This document shows, piece after piece, positions 11,548 to 23,205 of a stretch of DNA of 64,000 nucleotides. Origin of the DNA: Pegoplata infirma. Its lineage: Eukaryota > Arthropoda > Insecta > Diptera > Anthomyiidae. The notes under the pieces were generated by a model, which saw only the letters and a program-made list of their open reading frames with translations, was not told where the DNA came from and ran no database searches. The stretch lies in assembly GCA_963921195.1 (NCBI GenBank), contig OY992536.1:233218023-233282022 (forward strand). Direction: 5' to 3'. Position numbers and translations under genes: made by a program. Numbering within the stretch: position 1 is the stretch's first letter; every line of letters starts with the position of its first letter.

Positions 11548-11657
11548 TTATATATGCCACCAGTAAACTTTATCGTCGTCGTCGTCTTCAGTGCTGTTGT
11601 TGCTGTTATAGTCTTTGCTTCCAGCATCTTTGTCGTCGTCGTCATCATCATCTGCGC
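11548..11657 (-). CDS. Candidate terminal exon, Asp-rich C terminus
   Basis: On the minus strand a pyrimidine run (TTTTCTTTTCTTCC) precedes an AG at 11658-11659. The frame then reads ADDDDDDDKDAGSKDYNSNN and onward to DDDDDKVYWWHI and a TAA stop. Codons GAC, AAC, AGC and TAC dominate over their AT-ending synonyms, which is unusual in this AT-rich sequence and suggests coding selection. Against it: GAC/GTC repeats can mimic this pattern, no domain is recognised, and the splice phase does not join cleanly to the upstream candidate. Confidence 0.25.
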
Positions 11658-11976
11658 CTTCATCGTATAGGAAGAAAAGAAAACCATAAAAGTCAAAGTC
11701 ATGGTGTTTGATAAATTTATATTTTTTATACAAACAAATTTTCTCATGTTGTTGTAGGCTTTAAGCAAATGACGAAAAGTACCAAAAAAAAAGCAACAAC
11801 AACAACAAAAACAATCATAAGAAAAGTGTTTTTCCTTTTCTTTTCATTTGCTATCGAAATAAAAGTTAATGTGCTCAAAAATGTCAACAGCAGCAGTTAG
11901 CTTTATAAATTGTACAATCTAGTGAATAAGTATTAACGATAGTCATGCAAAAATCTAAAATGAATGAGAGTTTTAC

Positions 11977-12120
11977 CGGAATATCATTATCATCATAACT
12001 GTCATTACATTCATAATTATTATCAACATAGTCTTCATCATCATTATCAACAATAACATTATAGTCCTCAACATCAAACAACATTACGACGGAAGGAAGG
12101 ATGTTATTAATATTATGCAA
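11977..12120 (-). CDS. Candidate acidic exon upstream of 11657
   Basis: The minus strand reads MHNINNILPSVVMLFDVEDY, then a D/N/E/Y-rich stretch ending NDIP, immediately before GGTAAAAC, a plausible splice donor at 11976-11975. No good acceptor or initiation context is visible on its upstream side. It could be low-complexity noncoding DNA; no function is assigned. Confidence 0.18.
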
Positions 12121-12329
12121 AGAAATGACGAAAAAAAATTCATACGTACCTACTTATTTGAAAATTATGTTAAGAAAAAAAATATATTAAATTACTCGTT
12201 CATATTTGTTACATATTTTTGAATATTTTTGTGCCAAAAATATTTTATTTTTTAAATAATCGTACTAAATCTAAATTTAAATATTATATTAAACAAGCAT
12301 TTAAATTTATAACACCGTCCTACAAAAGT

Positions 12330-12390
12330 AAAAAAAGTTGTTAAACACAAACTGGATAGTATACGTTTGAAACTAGAGGCTAACAGGCCT
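12330..12390 (+). repeat. Fragment of foldback family Z end
   Basis: AAAAAGTTGTTAAACACAAA followed by CTGGATAGTATACGTTTGAA matches the end of the Z relative at 16620. Only one end is present. Confidence 0.55.
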
Positions 12391-12411
12391 ATTCACAGCT
12401 ATGATTGGTTA

Positions 12412-14443
12412 CACTCAAAATATTTTGTAGGCAAAAACAAAGGAAAAACACACTTAAAACAAGTGAATAAACAATTGAAAACCATCCCGGTAATTTTTCA
12501 TTTATTTTAACAAACATCAACATTTATTTTTTACTGTTGACATAATTTTCTAAAATAAATAGCATTAAACATTAAAAACTTACGTTTTTTTCACTCTTTT
12601 TTACTAACATATTTTAAAATAATAACCTACGAAAACATTAAAAATTAATGATAGTTCTGTTATTTTTACCAACAAATTCCAAAAAAATAACCTACCAAAA
12701 CATTAAAAATTAATGATTTCGTAGGTTATTTTTTACAATTTTCTATTGAAATATTTTTTTAAAAATTTTTAATAAAATTTTGGGGAATCGATCCCGCAAT
12801 CAACTACATTCTGGCCAGACACTCTACCCATAGTGCCAAAGTCATTTGATACAAACATGTTTTTATATTTCTATAAATAACACTGCGGAACACTAAAAAA
12901 TAAACAAGAGTTACGACCACCATTTCTATATATTTCGGACATGCTGATTCGAATGGCGTACTCCGTTTTTCGATGTAAGGTACAGTTTTCTTGCAAAATG
13001 TCGTTAAAGATTTGGTGATTTCGAGCCAGTTTTTTAACAAAAAAATTTGCAAAGTAAATGGTTTATAAATTTTATGACATGGAAAACAAAGATATGACTT
13101 GTAGCAACATTTCTTATGCAAATTTGGTGTAAAGATTTTCAATTTAAGCACTTAAATTCGCGAATTTCTTCATTTTTTAAGGTTTTCGCGAAATTAACAG
13201 CCAAATTGTTCTTTGATAAAAAACTTGCTTTTACTGAATCAAAAATGCATCCCTAACAATACGAATAGTGGACAAAAAACAGCTATGTTATATGTACCAT
13301 CATGATGAAAATCGCGAAAAACCGTTTTTTTGTATATGCCAGCATCACTTTACGAGATGATTTAAGGTTCCATCTTTTAGTATATAATGTGGGAACCTTA
13401 AACAACTAACTGACCAAAAATCCGGCCAAAAAAGTTTTCATTTGCAAAAGTTATCTTAACAAAAACTATTATTTCAGTGTTTGCGATACAAAAATTATAG
13501 TTTTTGTTAAGATAACTTTTGCAAATGAAAACTTTTTTGGATAAACTTTGGGTCAGTTCATTTTTTAAGGTTCCCACATTATATACTAAAAGATGAAGCC
13601 TCAAATCATCTCCTAAAGTGATGCTGCCATATACAAAAAAACTGTTTTTCGCGATTTTCACCATGATGGTCCATATAACATTGACGTTTTTTGTCCACTA
13701 TTCGTAGTGTCATGGACGCCTTTATGATCCACAAAATGCAAGATTTTTATCAGAGACCAATTTAGCGGTTAATTTCGCGAAAACTTAAAAAAATGAAGAA
13801 ATCCGCGAATTTAAGGGCTTAAGATGAAAAGCTTTAAACCAAATGTATATTAGAAATATTGCTACAAGTTATATTTTTGCTTTCCATGCCATAAAATTTA
13901 AAAATCACTAGCTTTGGAATTTTTTTTGTTAAAAAACAACTGAAAATCAGCCAATCTTTAATGACATTTTACAAGAAAACTGTACCATACATCGAAAAAC
14001 GGAGTACGCCATTCGATTCAGCATGTCCGAAATATATTGAAATGATGGTCGTACCTATTGTTTTCTAAAATAGTGTATAGTTTTGTCACGCAGTGTAATT
14101 TTTTGAATTTTTTTTTCTACAAAAAAATAACCTACTTGTGTAGGTAAAAACTAATGATATCTCATTAAAAAATACCAACAATTTTTAAAAAAATGACTTA
14201 CACAAATCATTAAAAATTTAAAGAATAATCAGTAGTTTTTACTTACAGAACAAAAATAAATGACTTTAAAAATTAAATGTTAATGAAAGTCTTTATTTTT
14301 TAGTGTGTTATTTTTGAAACAAAGGACAGAAGTAGTCGTTAATAAAAACTGAATATGAAACAAATGTTTTTTCTTTTAAAAACGACTAAACGGAAAACTT
14401 TTTAAATAAACTACAAACAGTTAATGACATAATTTTTTGAGTG
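12412..14443 (-). mobile_element. CACTC MITE copy 1, split by a foldback
   Basis: Minus-strand copy of the ~0.8-kb family. Ends are CACTCAAAA with TA on both sides (12410-12411, 14444-14445), typical of Tc1/mariner-type target choice. It contains the conserved blocks CCTACGAAATCATTAA, 'GGGGAATCGATCCCGC' and the tRNA-like cassette (12781-12836, minus). A 1.2-kb foldback interrupts it at 12881. No ORF of meaning. Confidence 0.82.
12881..14095. mobile_element. Foldback with CACTGCG ends, TAA target site
   Basis: Ends are CACTGCGGAACAC and its near inverse. The interior is one long palindrome centred near 13490, for example GGCGTACTCCGTTTTTCGAT against its inverse near 14000. TAA is duplicated at 12878-12880 and 14096-14098; removing the insert restores the MITE sequence. 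A CACT start with a 3-bp duplication fits CACTA/EnSpm or PIF/Harbinger; which one cannot be decided without a transposase. Confidence 0.8.
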
Positions 14444-14445
14444 TA

Positions 14446-14514
14446 TGACCAAGGAGAGGACTTTCATGCAAATGCATGTTTTTCCCCTTTGGTCATAGAA
14501 CAGCATAAACGAGA
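14446..14514. repeat. Palindromic spacer between two inverted MITEs
   Basis: TGACCAAGG on the left pairs with CTTTGGTCA on the right, centred on CATGCAAATGCATG. It separates MITE copies 1 and 2, which lie back to back with their 5' ends facing. Confidence 0.6.
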
Positions 14515-14516
14515 TA

Positions 14517-15295
14517 CACTTAAAAAATTATGTCATTAACTGTTTGCAGAAAAAACATTTGTTTGATGTCCAGTTTTTAATAATGACTACTTCTGTCCTT
14601 TGTTTCAAAAATAACACACTAAAAAATAAAGACTTTCATTAACATTTAATTTTTAAAGCCATTTATTTTTGTTCTGTAAGTAAAAACTACTGATTATTCT
14701 TTAAATTTTTAATGATTTTTGTAAGATTTTTTTTTAAATTGTTAGTATTTTTTAATGAGATATCATTAGTTTTTACCTACACAAGTATGTTGTTTATTTT
14801 TTGTAGAAAAAAAAAATTCAAAAAATTATTTATAGAAATATAAAAACATGTTTGTATCAAGTGACTTTAGCACGATGGGTAGAGTGTCTGGCCAGAATGA
14901 AGTTAATTTCGGGATCGATTCCCCAAAATTTTATTAAAAATTTTTAAAAAAATATTTCAATAGAAAATTGTAAAAAATAACCTACGAAATCATTAATTTT
15001 TATTGTTTTCGTAGGTTATTTTTTTGGAATTTGTTAGTAAAAATAACAGAACTATCATTAATTTTTAATGTTTTCGTAGGTTATTTTTTTCGAATTTGTT
15101 AGTAAAAAAGAATGAAAAAAAACGAAATTTTTTAATATTTAATGTTATTTATTTTAGAAAATTTTGTCAACAGAAAAAAATAAATGTTGATGTTTGTTAA
15201 AACAAATGAATAATTACTGGGATGTTTTTCAATTGTTTATTCACTGGTTTTAAATGTATTTTTCATTTATTTTTGCCTACAAAATAATTTGAGTG
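14517..15295 (+). mobile_element. CACTC MITE copy 2 (intact reference copy)
   Basis: Begins CACTTAAAAAATTATGTCAT and ends 'GCCTACAAAATAATTTGAGT' plus G, flanked by TA (14515-14516 and 15296-15297). 779 bp, uninterrupted. It includes inverted CCTACGAAA/TTTCGTAGG units in the 3' half and the tRNA-like cassette in the middle. Non-coding. Confidence 0.85.
14873..14932 (+). other. tRNA-like A/B-box cassette of CACTC MITEs
   Basis: Reads GATGGGTAGAGTGTCTGGCC and then GGGATCGATTCCCC. The second block matches the pol III B box (GGWTCGANNCC) and T arm exactly; TGGGTAGAGTG is A-box-like, with tRNA-like spacing. The same cassette stands in MITE copies 1-5, while copy 6 has lost the A box. Inferred to be a captured tRNA fragment. 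Confidence 0.5.
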
Positions 15296-15297
15296 TA

Positions 15298-15587
15298 TCT
15301 TTACGAATCAAAGAATATGCTTTAAAATGGCCTCGATTCGTTAGTGCATATTTTTGCATATTTTGCTTAAAATGCATATTTTTTGCATATTTTGCTATTA
15401 TTTCGCTATGAATGCATATTTTTAGGTCATATTTTGTATAACTTTTAGTTTTTTTTAGCTATTTTTTAGTATTTTTAGCTATTTTAAAGTTTTTTTTGTT
15501 ATTTTTTTTTTTACATAAAAACAATTATTAAAATTTTCTAAATAATTTTTATTTTTTAAAAAACATTTTATACACACTGTATACATG
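15298..15587. repeat. TGCATATTTT-rich repeat
   Basis: Six or more copies of TGCATATTTT within about 100 bp, followed by TTTTAGCTATTTT units. The same motif cluster recurs at 29265-29690, so this is a dispersed repeat of unknown class. Confidence 0.55.
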
Positions 15588-16600
15588 TGGGGCATTCCAT
15601 GTCAAATCGGACACTTTGAGAATTTTTTTTTTAGATTTTCCCAATTTGCTTATAGTTTTTAGTACCCTTTGAAAACTCATTCGTGGTAAATTTACGGATT
15701 TTTTTGATAACCCGTTCAAAAGATATTGAATTTTTAAAAATTTGCTCCAACCGCTCTAACTGCCCTAATAGTGCCCTTAGAGTATCAAAATGTATGACCG
15801 ACCCCAATATTTTTTAAGTCCAACCATTTTCTCTGAACACACTTACCCTCTATCTTTAACTGTTAAGGCGGTCCCCATAAAATTTTTTTAATTTTTTGTT
15901 AATTTGTTTTAATTAATCAGCTTCTACCGGTCCAATGGTGCATCCGAGAGGGGTCGGTCATACATTTTGATACTCTAAGGGCACTATTAGGGCAGTTAGA
16001 GCGGTTGGAGCAAATTTTAAAAAATGTCGTTTTGTGTGGGAGCCCCCTATGAAATTCGAGATAGAGTATTAGATTGTTCCAAAGAAATGTTAAGACGTAA
16101 AAATTAATGGGGGTCGGTCTTATAAATGACCCCTCTATGACGCACCACTGGAGCAGCAGAAATGGTTTTAAGATTGGAAAATTACAATAAAATTTTTTCA
16201 AAAAATTTTAAAAAATAGTAATAATCGCTTTCCACGATCATCCTGGACAAAAAATTTTTAGAATCGATAGAAGTTTTACACAAAAAAATTTCAAAAAAAT
16301 CTAAGAGTACAAACATTTTTAAAAATGAGATTTAAATTTTAAAACTAAAAAATCGCATATTAGAGCGCTTGTAAAATTTTTTTTTTAAAGTAAAAAAAAA
16401 AAAATTAAAAAAAATATTGAAATTTGGACCATTATTGAAGAAGTTATGAGTAAAAGAAGTTTGAGTAAAGGAACGAACTACCAATTTTTAAAAATTCGAT
16501 ATCTTTTGAACGGGTCAACAAAAAAATCTTAAAATTTATATCGAAGGAGTTTTCGAAGGGTACTAAAAACTGTCAACAAATTGAGAAAATCTAAAAAAAA
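15588..16600. mobile_element. Foldback family X, copy 3 (internally deleted)
   Basis: Starts TGGGGCATTCCATGTCAAAT as in copy 2, jumps after about 150 bp into module 2, turns back at about 15950, and continues along the right arm to about 16600, where the last bases are lost. It is a deletion derivative with much shorter arms. Confidence 0.75.
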
Positions 16601-16619
16601 GTTCCGACAAAAATTAAAA

Positions 16620-17190
16620 AAAAAAGTCGTTGAACACGAACTGGATAATATACGTTTGAAAGTAGAGACTAAATGTAGTAAAACAGCATTTACAGTTTTT
16701 CATTTCGTGATCCTGTTTCCTTTTAAAAGGATTACAAAGTTTTAGAGGATTACATTTTATAAAATATTTTTTTAATATTTGTACTTGTCCTAGGATGTAG
16801 CTTTTGACAGCAAATGGAGGAGGAGAATCTCCGATAATTTTCTTTTTTTATTATTTTTACATATCAGGAAAATGGAGGTAAGTTACTTCCTTCAAAAAAA
16901 GTATCCTTTAATATCATTCAAAATTTTAAACAAAATATTTTGATAAAGTTTTCAAATGATTTTATTCACATCATTTTATCCTGATATGGCAAAATAAAAA
17001 GATGGAAAAATTAGGGGATGTCCTTCTCTTCCATATGCCATCACCAGTGTCATCCTAGGACGAGTACAAATATTTAAAAAATATTTTACAAAATATACCC
17101 TTTAAAAGTTTGAAGTCCTTTTAAAATGAAACAGGATCACGACTGTAAATTCAGTTTTGATCCATTTGATCTCTACTTTATGTCATTCGG
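16620..17190. mobile_element. Foldback family Z relative, copy 2
   Basis: AAAAGTCGTTGAACACGAAC and TATACGTTTGAAAGTAGAG mark the left end; the inverse arm ends near 17190 with CTCTACTTTATG. Shares GTGATCCTGTTTCCTTTTAA and ATCCTGATATGGCAAAA blocks with the 8.7-11.4 kb element. About 570 bp, far shorter than copy 1. Confidence 0.65.
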
Positions 17191-17992
17191 TTTCATAAGA
17201 AAATTAAATATTTGAGTAAAAATAAAATTTAAATTTTATTTCTTTTTATGTAAATTCAATACTGAAATTTCAGTTTATGTTTTATTGATTTTAAATCAAT
17301 AATTTTATTTATCTTAATTTTAAACACTTCGTTCATCTCTGTATAACCTCAAATTTATGTCAAATCTTTTAAAAACATATCCCTCTTACAATAGAAGTCA
17401 GTCATGTGTTTACAATATAAATCTCTATTTCGTAAAAAAATAAAAAAAAAAAACTTTTAAGAATTTATTAAGAACACAACACGTTTGAAAAGAAAAACAA
17501 AAAGACAAAAAATAATTTAAAACAAAACATTATTGCAGGACAGTAAAAAAGTAAAATTTAAATAAAAATACAAGCAAAAGTAAATAAAAAGGTCAACAAA
17601 GTTCTGATGTTTAGTATAAACTTTAAATTGAAAAAAAAAAATAATAACAATTTTGCACATGCTTAAACAATTTTCACATAATTTATTTAAGACAAATGAA
17701 TTATTTTATTAAAGATATATGAACCTTAGACCTGTTCTTAAATACAAAGAAAAATTTCAAAATATAATTTTCTAACATCGATGGGCCAGACCAGTTTTGT
17801 TTATTAGTATCTATTAATTTAAAATTAAAAATTTGGTGAAAATTGGATAAGGGGAATACGTGCCGAAAATCGGTTAAAGATTTTATAAGGGAAAAAAATA
17901 TTATTTTTTTGTGGTTGTTACAAAAAAAATAATTTGAACTTACTTTTTCAATTAAGTCAAAAATAAATTAATTTTTAATATGCAATTGTCTT
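17191..17992. other. Unassigned AT-rich DNA with one inverted repeat partner
   Basis: No coding signal. The block around 'GGTGAAAATTGGATAAGGGG' and CGTGCCGAAAATCGG (17830-17875) reappears inverted at 19725-19780, showing a dispersed repeat whose ends I could not define. A related text occurs near 35140-35330. Confidence 0.4.
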
Positions 17993-20352
17993 TCACACAA
18001 AAAACAAATTTGTCAAATTACTAGAGAATCCCATCTTGCCAATATTTGACAGTTTTCCTTGTTTTTTAACAAACAAATTTGGATCGAAGTTAAAATTTTT
18101 TTTTCTGTAATTTTACAATTTTTTTTGTAATTTTACAAATTTCCAAGATAATTTTCCAAAAAAAATCTAGTATGTTCACGAAAATTCCTTGTAATTTTAA
18201 TTGCGCCAAAAGCTTAAGATTAACAATTTTATTGGTAAAAAACTTGTAAAATTGCAAAATTATTGGTAAGAAGCTTGTAAAATTACTAGGAATTCTCGTA
18301 AAATATGAGGTAGCAAAAACTCAAGTAAAATAACGAATAACGTGTCAAAAAATTTTTAAATTTACAATTTTATTGTTAAAAAGCTTTTAAAATTACAAAA
18401 TTATTGGTAAAAAAGCTTGTAAAATTATTACACTAAAAAAATTATGTAATTAAATGTTTGTAGTTTATTTAAAAAGTTTTACCTTTAGTCGTTTTTAAAA
18501 TAAAAAACATTTGTTTGATGATCAGTTCTTATTAATGACTTCTTCTGTCCTTTGTTTTAAAAATAACACACTAAAAATAAAGACTTTCATTAACATTTAC
18601 TTTTTTAAGTCATTTATTTTTGTTCTGTAAGTAAAAACTACAGATTATTCGTTAAATTTTTAATGATTTGGTTAAATAATTTTTTTTTTTTAATTGTTGG
18701 TATTTTTTAATGAGATATCATTAGTTTTTACTTAAACAAGTAGGTTATTTTTTTGTAGAAAAAAAATTCTAAAAATTATTTATAGAAATATAAAAACATG
18801 TTTGTATCAAGTGACTTTGGCACGATGGGTAGAGTGTCTGGCCCGAATGTAGTTGATCGCGGGATCGATTCCCCAAAATTTTATTAAAAATTAAAAAAAA
18901 AAAATATTTCAATAGAAAATTGTAAAAAAAACCTACGAAACCATTAGTTTTTAATGTTTTCGTAGCTTATTTTTTTGGAATTTTTTGGTAAAAATAACAG
19001 AACTATCATTAATTTTTAATGTTTTCGTAGGTTACTTTTTTCGAATTTTTTGGCAAAAAAGAATGAAAAAAAAACGTAATTTTTTAATGTTAAATGTAAT
19101 TTATTTTAGAAAACTTTGTCAACAGTAAAAAATAAATGTTGATGTTTGTTAAAACGAATGACTAATTACTGGGATGGTTTTCAATTGTTTATTCACTGAT
19201 TTTAAATGTGTTTTTCATTTGTTTTTGCCTACAAAATATTTTGAGTGTAGGAATTTTTGTCAAATAGGAAGTAGCAAACAAAAAAAAGTTTTTTTTGTAA
19301 TTTTACAAGGTTTTTTTTTTTTGAGTGTTCTAATCAGCCAAAATGCAGTGAAATCGGATGAAAAATGACAAAGTTATAAATACTTCGTCAGACCATAAGA
19401 CCGTATTTTTTTGGATACGTAAAAAAATTTCTTTCAATTAATATTGTCCAACTGGTCTTAATTCTGTCTAACATCAGTTTAAGACCAAATGCAATTGAAA
19501 ATCAGAAAAAAAAATTTTTTCTTATACAAAAAATTGTCTGGGGAAGTGGGTATAAATAACTTGGACAATTTTCCAATAATTTTAATGTTTTTTACCTCGT
19601 TAGAGATAATTTTTCTAAAAAAAAAAATACACATTTTTTCAACATTTGGAAAACTATGCTTGAAATACAAATTGTTTGTAAAATCAGATTTTTTTTTTGT
19701 AAATCACCTTTTCCAATATCAAACCAATTTTCGGCACATGTTTCACTTATTCGATTGCCACCAAATTTTGATTTTTAATTTCTAGATGCTGATAAATAAA
19801 ATTGGACACTCCAAGTGGTAAAAACGAATGTTGATTTTAGGAACAGGACTATAATTGTTTTCTATCTCCTATTTTACGAGAGTTCCTAGTAAAAATTAAA
19901 ATTTTTTTGGTAAAAGGCTTGTAAAATAACAAACAATTTACAAACTTTTTACCTATAAAATTGTAAATATACAACTTTTCTGACGCTATATAAATTACAA
20001 GAACTTCTCGTGACTTTACTAAATTTTGTGCTACCTCCTATTTTATGAGAATTTCTAGTAAAAGTTACAAGCTTTTTTGTAATTTTACTAGTTTTTACCA
20101 ATAAAATTATAAATTTACAAATTTTTTGATGCAATAATAATTACAAGGAATTCTGGTGACTTAATTAGATTTTTTTTGTAAAATTGCCTTGGAAATTTGT
20201 ACATTCAGGAAAAAAATTGTAAAATTACAAAGAAAGATTAAAATTTCGATCAAAAATGTTTAGTTAAATAACAGGCAAAACTGTCAAATATTAGCAAAAT
20301 TGGATTACGAGACTTTTTCTAGTAATTTGACAAGTTTTTTTATTTTTAGTGT
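17993..20352. mobile_element. Foldback with CTTGTAAAATTAC motif array
   Basis: The ends CACACAAAAAACAAATTTG and, inverted, CACTAAAAATAAAAAAACTT are followed by TGTCAAATTACTAGA on both sides. The arms are crowded with CTTGTAAAATTAC/GTAATTTTACAAG motifs in both orientations, well over a dozen. CACTC MITE copy 3 and an unrelated block (19380-19860) are inserted in it. A TA target site is possible at the right end. No transposase. Confidence 0.65.
18431..19247 (+). mobile_element. CACTC MITE copy 3
   Basis: CACTAAAAAAATTATGTAAT to TTTTGAGTG, flanked by TA (18429-18430, 19248-19249). Full length with intact tRNA-like cassette at 18821-18880. Inserted in the motif-array foldback. Confidence 0.82.
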
Positions 20353-20353
20353 A

Positions 20354-20870
20354 ATAATTCACAAGGGGTTTTTTAGGAGTCATTCCTGAAAGTGTCGTCA
20401 AAAAATTCTAACATTTTAATATCCGGTAAGAAATGATTTAAAATTACTTACAATTTTCATGATAAATATTATTCAATGCTCTACCGTTACTCGAATAAAA
20501 ATCCCTTAATATTGTTAAAAAAAAATTATCTCCAAAATGCTTTAAAATAATTTTTAACTTGCACACGAAAATTGTTGTTAATTTTTTCTTAAATATTTAT
20601 AAGCACATCAATATTTATATTTGTTTATGGGTGAACCGTGTCATGATGCATACGAAATGAATGATTGCATGTTATGTTCACGAGAATGAAAATATGTTCA
20701 TGTAAGAGGGTTATACATTTTGTGTATGCAGCGTTAAGGAAGCATAAGTGCACTCAAAAAAATATCTAGATAGAAAGGTCAGAATATAAAAAACCGTTTA
20801 GTCATATGAAGTTCGAATGCTTTATTTTGTTTTGCAATATCAAAAATACCAGATACACTAAATACCCAGC
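20354..20870. other. Unassigned non-coding DNA left of the LINE
   Basis: No repeat match within the window and no supported exon. GCACTCAAAAAAATATC near 20752 resembles a MITE end but has no partner. Confidence 0.4.
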
Positions 20871-20881
20871 AAAAACATGAC

Positions 20882-21163
20882 AAGTGGACATGGATGTCCT
20901 TTGGATATGCATATGCTAACCAAATAGATCACATTTTAATAGATACTAGACACGCATCGAACCTACTTTATGTCCGCTGTCACAGAAAAGCTAATATTGA
21001 TTCTGATCACTTTTTGGTGGTAGCTAAGATCCGAGCTAGGGTCTCAAATGCCAAGAAAACTAGAACTTCGCCGGTAAACAAATATAATACAGACCTATTA
21101 AGAGACAAACGTATAGAAGATGGCTTCCAAAGAATTGTTAACAGAAACCTAACCAACCCATTA
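20882..21163 (+). pseudogene. LINE endonuclease C-terminal fragment
   Basis: From base 20882 the frame reads KWTWMSFGYAYANQIDHILI and later IDSDHFLVVAK. NQIDHILID and the SDH motif are the last conserved blocks of the exonuclease/endonuclease/phosphatase fold used by LINEs to nick target DNA; the His of SDH is catalytic. The N-terminal half with the other catalytic residues is missing. Near 21163 the frame shifts relative to the reverse transcriptase: the endonuclease frame stops after PLMIP, while the adjacent frame continues NDTINDKWKSCADALKS. Confidence 0.85.
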
Positions 21164-23205
21164 ATGATACCATAAATGACAAATGGAAATCATGCGCAGA
21201 TGCTCTTAAATCTGCGGCAGATGAATTGCTAAAACAGCAAAGAAGAGTACAAAGGAACAATGGCTGGTACGACGAAGAATGCCAACGGATAACGAATGAA
21301 AAAAATGAATGCTATGAATTAATGATACAAGGAAACCGAACCAACGCATCAGTTGAAGCATACCGTGCTAAAGGAAGGGAAGAAAAGAAGATTCACAAGA
21401 CAAAGAAGAAAGCCTACGAGGAGAACATAATCAAAAGTTTAGAAACACATAGACTGAACAACGAATCCCGTTATTTCTACAGAAAGGTAAATAACACCCG
21501 TAAACCTTTCAAACCCCGTGTAAATTCAATACGTGCAGAGAATGGAGACATAATAAGTGAACGTAGTAATGTGCTCAGGAGATGGTCACAGTATTTCGAA
21601 AAACTATTGAATAAAAATATATCATCAACAGATCGTGGTGAAATAAATCCAGGCAGTAGCGAAGAATGTGATCCACCGTCCCTAGAACAGATTAGAAAAA
21701 CGATTTTGGCAATGAAAAACAATAAAGCACCAGGAAGTGATGGACTTACAGTTGAGTTAATAAAACATGCCGGTGACCAATTTGTCTCGACATTCCACAA
21801 TCTTATATCCGAAATATGTTTAAACGAAATTATACCAGACGAATGGAATGTGGGCCTTATCTGTCCATTACACAAAAAAGGGGACCAGATGGAATGCAAT
21901 AACTACCGTGGCATAATACTCTTAAACATAAGCTATAAAATTCTATCGAATATACTCAATCAAAAGCTCAATGCATACGCCGAAAATATCATAGGCCATT
22001 AGCAGTGCGGATTTCGTAGCGGAAAATCAACAACCGACCAAATTTTTACTCTGCGACAAATTTTAGAAAAAGCATCCGAATGGAAAAACGACACTCATCA
22101 TCTATTCGTTGACTTCAAACAAGCTTACGATTCTATAGACCGCAATAAATTATTCAGCGCATTAGGCGAGTTTGGAATCCCCTCTAAATTAATTAGTCTC
22201 ATAAAACTTACCATGTCAAAAGTACAATGTGCAATAAAGATACAGAATGATACATCCGAAATCTTTAGCACCAATGTAGGACTCCGACAAGGAGATGGTC
22301 TCGCATGTACTCTTTTTAATATAGCGTTGGAAAAGGTTATAAGAGATTCGAATATAAACACAGACGGTACAATTTTTAACAAGATGACACAGATACTGGC
22401 GTATGCTGACGATATAGACATCATAGCAAGAAATAAAAACGATCTTGAAAACACATTCCTTAGAATCCAGGACAGCGCCAGGGAAATTGGCCTAGAAGTT
22501 AATGTTGATAAGACCAACTATATTCTTGCCTCTGGTAATACGAGCCGCAGACAACAACTTGGTCAAAGTATAAAGATAGGAGATATTAACTACAAAGTGA
22601 CAGATAATTTCGTTTATTTAGGGTCTAAAGTAAGCAACGCAAACTTTCCATGTAATGAAGAGATAAGTGAACGCATTACAACAGCTAATAGGTGTTTTTA
22701 TGGTTTGAGAAGACATTTAACATCAAAATCACTGTCGAGAACCACAAAAACGAGGTTGTATAAAACCCTTATATAACCTGTACTATTATACGCTTGTGAA
22801 ACCTGGGTTTTAACAAAGAAGGATGAATCAAAACTTCAAACATTTGAGCGTAAAGTTTTACGCAAAATATATGGCCCCGTATGTGAAAACGGTGTTTGGA
22901 GAGCCAGATATAACCATGAACTTAACATACTTTACAACGATATAAGTGTTGTTAAACGTATAAAAATATCACGCATGAGATGGGCTGGACATGTACATAG
23001 ATTCGATAGTTCAAATCCAACGAAAAAAGTAATGCAAATAGTGCCAGAGGGAAGAAGAAGTAGAGGAAGACCCAAGTTGAGATGGTGTGACGGGATTAAT
23101 AATGATTTCCAAGCTATTGGTCTAAGCAACTGGAGAACGATGGCAGACGACCGTGACTTATTTAGAGCAAAACTGGAGGCAGCCAAGACCCACCCCGGGT
23201 TGTAG
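21163..23205 (+). pseudogene. LINE reverse transcriptase, broken by two stops
   Basis: One frame runs from NDTINDKWKSC to the end TRHPGL-like KTHPGL. Order: linker rich in K/R, NNKAPGSDGLTVELIKHAG (RT motif 0/1), HKKGDQMECNNYRGIILLN, QCGFRSGKSTTDQIF, LFVDFKQAYDSID (motif A Asp at 22111), GLRQGDGLACTLFNIALEK, then YADD at 22402-22413 (the catalytic Asp pair). The tail has MRWAGHVHR and RRSRGRPKLRWCD, typical of this LINE group. In-frame stops: TAG at 22000-22002, just before QCGF, and TAA at 22774-22776, just before PVLLYACETW. The enzyme would copy element RNA at a nicked site; this copy cannot. Confidence 0.92.

Larger units (their letters stand above)
11398..12329. other. Possible host gene region
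   Basis: This stretch has none of the window's repeats. It contains two trinucleotide-rich blocks that read as acidic peptides on the minus strand, listed separately, plus AT-rich DNA. It is the best candidate for non-transposon sequence in the first half of the window. Confidence 0.35.

Noticed and set aside
20745..20770. CACTC MITE end (GCACTCAAAAAAATATC)
   Set aside because: Only a dozen bases match and no other end is present.
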